From Lachnospiraceae bacterium (GTDB lineage: Bacteria > Bacillota > Clostridia > Lachnospirales > Lachnospiraceae), in contig JAGHER010000142.1 in the NCBI GenBank assembly GCA_017889125.1, forward strand, positions 1 through 35,664: DNA of 35,664 nt, given 5' to 3'. Numbering within the stretch: the stretch's first letter is position 1; each line of letters starts with the position of its first letter. The notes under the pieces were generated by a model. That model made no database searches and was not told where the DNA came from. It worked only from the letters and a program-made list of their open reading frames with translations. Both the position numbers and the translations under genes were made by a program. Positions 16,230-23,036 of this stretch are shown in pieces.

Positions 16230-17189
16230 ATGGCAGAGTATGATTTAAATGATGAGATGATCCCGGTATTCCTGATTAATGGCTTCCTGGAGGCAGGGAA
16301 GACCCAGTTCCTCCAGTTTACCATGGCCCAGGACTACTTCCAGACAGAGGGAAAGACCCTTCTCATTGTGTGCGAGGAGGGTGACACGGAGTACGATGAA
16401 GCGCTCTTAAAACGGACGAGAACCAGCGTGGTGTATATCGATGAGCCGGAGAAGCTGACGCCGGAATACCTGACGGAGCTGGAGCTGTTGAATGATCCGG
16501 AGCGGGTGCTGATCGAGTGGAATGGCATGTGGAATATGGATGATCTGCGGCTTCCCAGAGACTGGAGCATTTACCAGCAGATCACCATCCTGGACGGCTC
16601 CACCCTGAATCTTTACATTGCCAACATGAAGCCCCTTCTGGGAGCAATGCTGCGCAATTCCGAGCTGGTCATCTGCAATCGGTGCGATGACATTTCTGAC
16701 GAGATGCTGACCAGCTACCGGCGGACCATCCGGGCTATGTGCCAGAACGGTCAGCTGATTCTGGAGGATAAGGAAGGGGAGATTCAGCAGGAGATGCTGG
16801 AGGAGGATCTTCCTTACGATGTTCACGCCGATGTGATCCGCATCCAGCCGGAGGATTACGGCATCTGGTATTTTGACTGCATGGATGTGCCGGAGCGCTA
16901 CGAGGGAAAGACGGTGGAATTTACCGGCATGGTATTAAAATCCCCGGAATTTCCAAAGAATTATTTTGTCCCCGGCCGCATGGCTATGACCTGCTGCGAG
17001 GCGGATATGACCTTTATCGGCTACATCTGCAAGGCCAGAGAGGCGAAAAATCTGGAGACCAGGCAGTGGGTGCATGTAAAGGCGAAGGTGGCCTACGAGT
17101 ACTGGAAGGACTACGGCGACAAGGGGCCGGTGCTTTACGCGGAGAGCGTGGAACCGGCGGGAGAGATTGACGGGTACGTACAGTTTTAA
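16230..17189 (+). CDS. P-loop CobW-like protein with C-terminal DUF1980/YcgQ-like domain
   Basis: Two-part protein of 319 residues. The N-terminal half resembles a reduced CobW/G3E GTPase: Walker A GFLEAGKT at residues 18-25, but no CxCC motif and no clear NKxD, the equivalent place reading ELVICNRCDD. The C-terminal part (residues about 215-319) reads GKTVEFTGMVLKSPEFPKNYF followed by a GRMAMTCCEAD motif (Cys255, Cys256). From memory this resembles the C-terminal domain of YcgQ/TIGR03943 proteins, which may bind metal. It starts four bases after the GTPase gene, with GAGGG seven bases upstream, so the two are tightly coupled. Function is inferred as a partner metallochaperone or metal sensor. 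Confidence 0.85.
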   Translation: MAEYDLNDEMIPVFLINGFLEAGKTQFLQFTMAQDYFQTEGKTLLIVCEEGDTEYDEALLKRTRTSVVYIDEPEKLTPEYLTELELLNDPERVLIEWNGMWNMDDLRLPRDWSIYQQITILDGSTLNLYIANMKPLLGAMLRNSELVICNRCDDISDEMLTSYRRTIRAMCQNGQLILEDKEGEIQQEMLEEDLPYDVHADVIRIQPEDYGIWYFDCMDVPERYEGKTVEFTGMVLKSPEFPKNYFVPGRMAMTCCEADMTFIGYICKAREAKNLETRQWVHVKAKVAYEYWKDYGDKGPVLYAESVEPAGEIDGYVQF

Positions 17190-17220
17190 ATCCGTTTTAC
17201 CAGTAGTTTAAAGATAAGAA

Positions 17221-17254
17221 AAGCAGCTGTCTGAACAGAGGATGGCTGCTTTTT
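17221..17254 (+). terminator. Intrinsic terminator of the zinc/GTPase operon
   Basis: AAGCAGC (17221-17227) pairs with GCTGCTT (17245-17251) and is extended by flanking A and T pairs. The preceding A run and following T run suggest it could act in both directions. It ends the metal locus. Confidence 0.85.
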
Positions 17255-17479
17255 GATTTGGAAGGGATGAAAAGGATGAAAAATGCTTTCCAAAACTGTT
17301 TTATCAATATTTATGCAGTGGAAAATCTGCGTTTTCCTTGATTTTCCCAGTGGTGTATTGTAAAATTATACAAAGGTTTCGCCAAAAAGCTTTCGCAGGG
17401 TGTGTGCGGGAAAGACTGTCCTTGGCCTGTGGATACACAATGGGAAAGCGGAGAAGGGAGGCGCTGACGGAAAGGCGGA

Positions 17480-17612
17480 GCTTTCTTTTCATTGTGCAGA
17501 ACATTAGGGCAGGGACTGTCCGAATTAACGCCTGTGGAGTCAGTAGGCTGAAGGGACGAAGAAGCAGGAAGCCCATTGTCATCATCTGTGGGCAGTTTAC
17601 AAATACATAAAC
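17480..17612 (+). mobile_element. Probable IS200/IS605-type right-end remnant (tnpB tail)
   Basis: Frame 3 here reads NIRAGTVRINACG (17501-17538), much like the last residues of TnpB (OrfB) proteins after the zinc ribbon. The DNA then runs GAAGCAGGAAGCCC (17561-17574), a short loop and TGGGCAGTTTACAAA (17589-17603), matching the hairpin right ends I recall from these elements. No zinc-ribbon or catalytic region is left upstream, and no left end or TnpA was seen. It is therefore a dead fragment. The rest of the 438-base gap (17190-17627) holds the terminator, an inverted repeat TTGTA/TACAA (17358-17373) and no clear gene. Confidence 0.5.
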
Positions 17613-17627
17613 GATGGAGGATAACGT

Positions 17628-19589
17628 ATGATAGGGAGAAATCGTGCCGCATGGATGCTGATTGCGGCAATGGTTATGAACCTGGCGGCTCCAGTGTCCA
17701 GTGCAGTCGCTGCGGAAAATTCTGCCAGGTCGACAAATCGCCTGGGGGGGGTAACAGCCAGAAGCCGGGCCAGCGGCAGTGACGCCGGTCATGCAAGTGA
17801 CAGTGAAGCTGAGCGAGAAGACGGATGGGTAACCACAACCGATGGAAAGATGTACTATCGGGACGGCGAGCCGGTGATGGATGAAATTATCACAGTTGGC
17901 GGCAAGTCTTATTATTTGGATGAGGACGGTTACATGGTTTCCGCTGAGTGGATTGAGTATTCCGGAAGCTGGTATTACTTCAAATCCGACGGAACCATGG
18001 TAAAGCATGATGAGTTTGAACTGAGAACAATTGCAGGAAAGCAGTATGCCTTCGGTGAAGACGGCGCTATGCTGATCGGCTGGGTATCCAGTGCCACAAA
18101 CAAGGAAGTGACAGGCCAGGAAGACTGGAAGGAAGCGGATTATTATTTTGATGAAATTAACGGACTTCCCGAGTGGCAGGAACTGACGGTTTACGGCGGC
18201 TGGAAGGATGCTGCAGGAGAGGACAATTACTGGTTCTATTTTGACCAGAAAGATGGCAAGGCAACAGGCCTGAAAGAGATTGAAGAGAAGCTTTACTATT
18301 TTGGTGAAGACGGAGCCATGCGGACAGGTATGGAGGTTTGGGTAGGCAATATCCTTTACCAGCTTGACGATGAGGGCGTGGCAGAAATGATTTCCGCAGC
18401 AGACGGCTGGGTAGAGACCGATGCAGGCAAGATGTTCTATCAGAACGGCGAACCGGTAAAGGGACAGATTGTCGAGGACGGAAATGAGAGCTATTATCTG
18501 GATGCAGATGGCTACATGGTTTCTAAGGAGTGGGTTGAGTATTCCGGAAGCTGGTATTACTTCAAATCTGACGGAACTATGGTAAAGCATGATGTATTTG
18601 AACTGAGAACAATTGCAGGAAAGCAGTATGCTTTCGGTGCAGACGGCGCCATGCTGAGCGGCTGGGTTTCCAGTGAGACCAATCAGGTGGTGACGAGCCA
18701 GGAAGGCTGGAAGGAAGCGGATTATTACTTTGATCTCAACAGCGGACTTCCGAAATGGATCAAGCTGACGGTTTACGGCGGCTGGAAGGATGCTGACGGT
18801 GAGGCAGAATACTGGTTCTGCTTTAATGAGGACGGCAAGATCACCGGCCTTAAGATGATTGACGAAAACAATTACTATTTTGATGAAGATGGTGCAATGC
18901 TGACGGATACACAGGTTACTGTGGACGGCGTGGTTTATACCATCAACAGTGACGGTATTGCTACGGTTAAGAGCTCTGGCAGCGGTTCTGGCTCCGGCGG
19001 ATCTTCTGGCGGAAGCTCCGGCGGTTCGGGTGGATCCGGACGTACTGACCTTACTACTTCTTCTTCGGGAAGCAGCGGCAGAACCTACAATGATTCCGTT
19101 AAAGGAACAGTAAACACGGTTACGGGAATCGTTACCGGCGCCAGCAATGTAACTGGCGACGGACAGAGCCATTGGATGCAGAATGAAAACGGCTGGTGGC
19201 TGTCTTTCGCGGACAACTCCTGGCCCACAGGAAGCGTTGTGGTGAAGGAAGACGGCACCCAGGGAATCGCTTTCCAGTGGGAGATGGTCAACGGTCAGTG
19301 GTATGCCTTCGACGACAAGGGCTACGCCAGAGATGGTATCTTCTATGATGAGACCTATGGCGGATGGTTCTGCATAGACATCAACTTAGGAATGAGAACG
19401 GGATGGCTGCTTGTGGACGGTACGTGGTACTACGCAAATCCTGCTTCAGACGGAAACAGAGGCATTTTTGCCAACTCCGGCTGGGCAGAGGTTGACGGCA
19501 AATGGTACTACTTTAACCCGGATGGAAGCATGGCAGCATCTACGGTTATAGATGGATATACAATTGATGAAAACGGCGCCAGAGTGTAA
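17628..19589 (+). CDS. Secreted cell-wall-binding repeat protein with internal duplication
   Basis: Surface protein of 653 residues. A signal peptide (about 1-29) is followed by a short polar region, then aromatic-glycine repeats of the choline/cell-wall-binding type (WYYFKSDGTMVKHD, YYFGEDGAM). Residues about 65-258 and 259-452 are two copies of one 194-residue block. A Gly/Ser linker (about 449-511) joins them to a C-terminal set of wall-binding repeats. No enzyme domain is visible, so it may be a structural wall-attached protein or an adhesin. A run of eight G lies at 17744-17751 near the 5' end. The ATG follows GGAGG with a seven-base gap. A terminator follows the gene. Confidence 0.88.
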   Translation: MIGRNRAAWMLIAAMVMNLAAPVSSAVAAENSARSTNRLGGVTARSRASGSDAGHASDSEAEREDGWVTTTDGKMYYRDGEPVMDEIITVGGKSYYLDEDGYMVSAEWIEYSGSWYYFKSDGTMVKHDEFELRTIAGKQYAFGEDGAMLIGWVSSATNKEVTGQEDWKEADYYFDEINGLPEWQELTVYGGWKDAAGEDNYWFYFDQKDGKATGLKEIEEKLYYFGEDGAMRTGMEVWVGNILYQLDDEGVAEMISAADGWVETDAGKMFYQNGEPVKGQIVEDGNESYYLDADGYMVSKEWVEYSGSWYYFKSDGTMVKHDVFELRTIAGKQYAFGADGAMLSGWVSSETNQVVTSQEGWKEADYYFDLNSGLPKWIKLTVYGGWKDADGEAEYWFCFNEDGKITGLKMIDENNYYFDEDGAMLTDTQVTVDGVVYTINSDGIATVKSSGSGSGSGGSSGGSSGGSGGSGRTDLTTSSSGSSGRTYNDSVKGTVNTVTGIVTGASNVTGDGQSHWMQNENGWWLSFADNSWPTGSVVVKEDGTQGIAFQWEMVNGQWYAFDDKGYARDGIFYDETYGGWFCIDINLGMRTGWLLVDGTWYYANPASDGNRGIFANSGWAEVDGKWYYFNPDGSMAASTVIDGYTIDENGARV

Positions 19590-19604
19590 TCTGACGCAGA
19601 GAGA

Positions 19605-19641
19605 AGAGGAGATACCAGGCAGGAGGTATCTCCTCTTTTTG
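19605..19641 (+). terminator. Intrinsic terminator after the wall-binding protein gene
   Basis: AGAGGAGATACC (19605-19616) and GGTATCTCCTCT (19625-19636) form a perfect 12-base stem, followed by a T run. It is strong and isolates the surface-protein gene. Confidence 0.93.
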
Positions 19642-19717
19642 TGGCTATTTTTCTGAATGAGCTGCTTTTCTGAATAAAAAGAAAGCCAGAAGCAAGGATT
19701 TTGTAAGATAGGATTCG

Positions 19718-19746
19718 TTGTATTTGTATTCCAAATAGGGTATAAT
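19718..19746 (+). promoter_or_regulatory. Promoter of the deacetylase-like gene
   Basis: TTGTAT (19718-19723), a 17-base spacer and a perfect TATAAT (19741-19746) lie about 77 bases before the start codon. Confidence 0.75.
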
Positions 19747-19822
19747 GAATGCAGCGTGCATTGTACATGGCCCTCTGCGGTCATGAATAATCGAGATAAA
19801 TTTATCTAAAGGAATACAATTT

Positions 19823-21568
19823 ATGGATGAAAAAAATTACGAGGATATTCTGAAACGCCGGCAGGAGCGTTGGAAGGATGAGAAGAAACGCCGCAGAAGA
19901 AAGGTGATGCTGGTGTATCTGGTGATACTGGCAGCTGTTGTTGCGGCGGGGATTTTTGGATATGGTATTTTGCGGCGGCGCCATGTGTCGGCCGGAGAAA
20001 CCGTTTATCAGGATGGGACCGCCGATGGAATCCAGTCTCCGGCAGATGCTGGGACCGTAAATGGCGAGGCTGCAGATGCTGGATCCGCAGATACAGAAGA
20101 CAAAGATACCGGGGTTATCGGCCGGTTCTTTTCCTGGCTGGGTGATCTGTTTGGACAGGATGAGAAGGGGATTCTGGTGAATCCAGGCCAGGTGCTGAAT
20201 CCAGATGGTTCTGTGCCGGGAGGAAATTCCGGAGACGGTGAAAGGGGCAAAGAGAACGGCGGCAATCCGGAAGACGGCGGAAATTCTTCGGCAAATTCGG
20301 ATGAAGCCCAGGACGGCAGCGGCGGTCAGGGCGAAGGCCAGCCATCGTCTGATGGGGCAAAGGATGGAGAGGAAGCGCCAGCTACCCTGGAGGCTCTTCT
20401 TGCCCGGGCAGAACGGCTGGCGGCTGGTTACGATTATGAGGGAGCCATTGCCCTGATTCAGGAAAACGAAGAATTTTCCGGTCAGCAGCAGGCCCAGGAT
20501 GCGGTGAGCCGTTACCAGGAGATTCAGTCCGGGCTGGTGGAGCAGGATGTGAACCAGGTCACCCATGTGTTTTTCCACTCCCTGGTGATTGACACGGCGA
20601 AGGCCTTTGACGGCGACAGCGATGCCAATGGATACAATCAGGTGATGACCACAAAGGATGAATTTGAGAAGATTCTCAATGAAATGTATAACCGGGGCTT
20701 TGTGCTGGTGCGCCTTCACGATCTTGCCCACGAGGAGACCGATGAGAACGGCAATACCCGGATGGTGAAGGGGAAGATCCTTCTGCCGGAGGGGAAGAAG
20801 GCCTTTGTCATGTCCCAGGATGATGTGTGCTATTATCCTTATATGGACGGGGACGGATTTGCCAGCCGGATTGTCATCGGGGAGGACGGGAAGCCTACCT
20901 GCGAAATGGTGCTGGAGGATGGAACTGCAGTGACCGGTGAATTTGATCTGGTTCCCATTCTGGAGCGCTTTATCCAGGAACATCCGGACTTTTCCTACAA
21001 GGGCGCCCGGGCGGTGCTGGCCTTTACCGGCTATGAAGGCATCCTGGGCTACCGCACAGCCGCCTCTTATCAGGACAGTCCCACCTACGAGGAGGACCGC
21101 AGGCAGGCCGCAGAAGTGGCTCAGTGCCTGCGGGACAATGGCTGGGAGCTGGCCTCCCACAGCTGGGGGCACCGGTATCTGGGACAGCTGGATATGGACA
21201 GCTTCCGCATTGACACAGATAAATGGGAGAATGAGGTAGAGACACTCATTGGCCCCACAGATATTATCCTGTATCCTTTCGGCGACGATATTTCCGACTG
21301 GCATCCCTACACGGCGGATAATCAAAAGTATCAGTATCTGCGGGAAAAGGGCTTCCGCTACTTCTGTACAGTGGATTCCAGCCAGTACTGGGTGCAGATT
21401 TCCGATGACTGCCTGCGGCAGGGAAGACGGAATCTGGACGGCTACCGGATGTGGCAGGACATTGCCGCAGCCCAGGAGGGCGGAAGCGGTGTGCGCCGCC
21501 TGGATGATTTGTTCCGGGCTGAGGATGTATTTGATCCGGCACGGCCTACACCGGTGGTGTGGAATTAA
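19823..21568 (+). CDS. Membrane-anchored polysaccharide deacetylase-like protein
   Basis: Type II membrane protein of 581 residues. A basic N-terminus (residues 11-27) and one membrane segment (about 28-50) place the rest outside the cell. A Gly/Asn/Glu-rich linker (about 60-185) and a short helical region (about 187-235) precede a NodB-like carbohydrate esterase 4 domain. Its motif 1 reads SQDDV (331-335; the usual form is TFDDG), motif 2 is SHSWGH (445-450), and YPFGDD stands where RxPxG is expected. The metal-binding Asp-His-His set thus seems kept (Asp334, His446, His450). The likely substrate is peptidoglycan or another wall glycan. The start has AAAGGAA eight bases upstream. Confidence 0.82.
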   Translation: MDEKNYEDILKRRQERWKDEKKRRRRKVMLVYLVILAAVVAAGIFGYGILRRRHVSAGETVYQDGTADGIQSPADAGTVNGEAADAGSADTEDKDTGVIGRFFSWLGDLFGQDEKGILVNPGQVLNPDGSVPGGNSGDGERGKENGGNPEDGGNSSANSDEAQDGSGGQGEGQPSSDGAKDGEEAPATLEALLARAERLAAGYDYEGAIALIQENEEFSGQQQAQDAVSRYQEIQSGLVEQDVNQVTHVFFHSLVIDTAKAFDGDSDANGYNQVMTTKDEFEKILNEMYNRGFVLVRLHDLAHEETDENGNTRMVKGKILLPEGKKAFVMSQDDVCYYPYMDGDGFASRIVIGEDGKPTCEMVLEDGTAVTGEFDLVPILERFIQEHPDFSYKGARAVLAFTGYEGILGYRTAASYQDSPTYEEDRRQAAEVAQCLRDNGWELASHSWGHRYLGQLDMDSFRIDTDKWENEVETLIGPTDIILYPFGDDISDWHPYTADNQKYQYLREKGFRYFCTVDSSQYWVQISDDCLRQGRRNLDGYRMWQDIAAAQEGGSGVRRLDDLFRAEDVFDPARPTPVVWN

Positions 21569-22875
21569 TCGAAAAGGAACCGCTCTGCCAACCCTTTCCA
21601 GTAATCCGTAAATCCGGCTTTTTCCACATCCTCGGCATAGTAAACGGGAAGCCGCCCGATTTCCTCGCCATTAAGGGAATAAACCAGCCATCCTGCCTGG
21701 CCTCCGGCGGTGACGGGAGCGTCGGCATACTCCTGGAGAACCAGCTGTTTTTCTATGGCGGAGAGATCCTCACCATTCAGACTGAGCCAGGAGAAGGTGT
21801 CCTGGTAGGTGAGGGGGACCGTGTCTGCTTTGCCATTTTTCACGGTCATGGCAGGAAGAGGGAGAAGCTCCTGATCCTGATACAGGCGGCATATGCTGAA
21901 GCCATAGTTTAGGAGGGTCATCGCATCGGAAAAGCGGGCCTTGTAGTCCGGCGCGGCCATGATGGAGGCGATCAGGCGGACGCCGTCCTTTTCCGCAGTG
22001 CCGGAAAAGCAGTATTTTGCCAGAGAGGTGGAGCCGGTCTTTAAGCCGGTCACGGTGAAGTTCGTGGCCATCTTCAGCAGCTTATTGGTGTTGGAAAGGC
22101 CAAATTCCTTGGTCCCCTGGCGGGTCACATGGGTGATGGTGTCCATCCAGATGGTGGAATAGGTGTGGATCTGGGGATAGCGGTTGATTAATTCCCGGCT
22201 CATCAGGGCAATGTCCCTGGCCGTAGTCACATGGGTGGGGGAATCGGTCAGGCCGCAGCAGTCTTCAAAGTGGGTATTGGTCATGCCAAGCCCGGCGGCG
22301 CGCTCATTCATCCGGCGGACAAACTCTGCTTCGCTTCCGGCTATGTACTCTGCCATGGCCACTGAGGCGTCATTTCCGGAGGCAATGACGATGCATTTGA
22401 TCAGGGTCTCTACAGTCTGCACCTCCCCTTCCTCCAGAAAGACCTGGGAGCCGCCCATGGACTGGGCGTAGGCGCTGGTGGTGACGGCATCCGTCATCTG
22501 GATCTCTCCGGCCTCTAAAGCGTCAAAAATCAGAATCAAAGTCATAATCTTCGTAATGCTGGCGGGACTTCGCGGTTCGTCAGCATTTTTTTCGTACAGC
22601 ACCTGGCCGGTGGAGGCCTCCATCAGGAGGGCGGAAGGGGCGGAGACGTCAAAGGACGCCGAGGCGGAGGCATTGGCCAAGACGGCCTCTCCAGGCTGCC
22701 TGACCAGTGTGGGAGCAGTGGGGGAGAAGGCAGGTAAGGCGGCTGCGGCTGGATGGGAGGAGACAGGCAGGAGGGGGCCGGAGCCTGGTGAAGAGACGGC
22801 AGCAGCGGCCGGCAGCGAACCGGCAGGGGTGAAGGTGAGGAGGAAGGAAAGGAGAAGGGCAAGCCACGATTTCAT
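21565..22875 (-). CDS. dacF: D-alanyl-D-alanine carboxypeptidase (DacF/PBP5-like)
   Basis: Secreted penicillin-binding serine peptidase that trims the terminal D-Ala from peptidoglycan stem peptides. Motifs are SITK (Ser106, Lys109), SGN (166-168) and KTG (279-281). A signal peptide of about 25 residues starts at the chosen ATG, preceded by GAGGAA on the minus strand. An upstream in-frame start would add 16 polar residues. A Pro/Ala/Ser-rich stretch lies before the catalytic domain, and a beta-rich C-terminal domain follows. At 436 residues it matches DacF-type lengths. It is convergent with the deacetylase-like gene: both stop codons sit within one TTAA. It is divergent from a second carboxypeptidase gene. 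The symbol is by family resemblance. Confidence 0.9.
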   Translation of the reverse strand: MKSWLALLLSFLLTFTPAGSLPAAAAVSSPGSGPLLPVSSHPAAAALPAFSPTAPTLVRQPGEAVLANASASASFDVSAPSALLMEASTGQVLYEKNADEPRSPASITKIMTLILIFDALEAGEIQMTDAVTTSAYAQSMGGSQVFLEEGEVQTVETLIKCIVIASGNDASVAMAEYIAGSEAEFVRRMNERAAGLGMTNTHFEDCCGLTDSPTHVTTARDIALMSRELINRYPQIHTYSTIWMDTITHVTRQGTKEFGLSNTNKLLKMATNFTVTGLKTGSTSLAKYCFSGTAEKDGVRLIASIMAAPDYKARFSDAMTLLNYGFSICRLYQDQELLPLPAMTVKNGKADTVPLTYQDTFSWLSLNGEDLSAIEKQLVLQEYADAPVTAGGQAGWLVYSLNGEEIGRLPVYYAEDVEKAGFTDYWKGLAERFLFD

Positions 22876-23036
22876 AGGCAATTCCTCAGAAGAAGGTTCT
22901 CTTTCCAGTTTATGAGAGACCATGTAAAAAGAATGACAGAAAATCGTAAACAGTTTATGGTAAAAATAGCGGTATTTTATGTTATACTTTCTTTCAGAGT
23001 GAAAAAATGAGACTGAGATACGGAGGAAAGCAGATT
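22876..23036. promoter_or_regulatory. Divergent promoter region between two carboxypeptidase genes
   Basis: On the + strand TATACT (22983-22988), preceded by TG one base upstream (22980-22981), forms an extended -10 without a clear -35. The minus-strand promoter is less certain; TTTACG with TTACAT 17 bases away, at about 22923-22951, is a weak candidate. CAGTTTATG occurs twice in direct orientation (22906-22914 and 22951-22959). Confidence 0.5.

Noticed and set aside
17338-17610. Plus-strand open frame of 90 codons before the wall-binding protein
   Set aside because: No ribosome binding site and basic, non-globular composition. Only its end resembles a TnpB tail, so it is reported as an IS remnant and not as a gene.
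17304-19172. Minus-strand open frame of 622 codons
   Set aside because: It lies opposite the wall-binding repeat gene, shows the same repeat period and has no ribosome binding site or family motifs.
19802-21325. Minus-strand open frame of 507 codons
   Set aside because: Antisense shadow of the deacetylase-like gene, which has a clear membrane anchor, catalytic motifs and ribosome binding site.
22478-22915. Plus-strand open frame of 145 codons opposite the minus-strand carboxypeptidase
   Set aside because: Low-complexity shadow of the signal peptide and Pro/Ala-rich region of the true gene.
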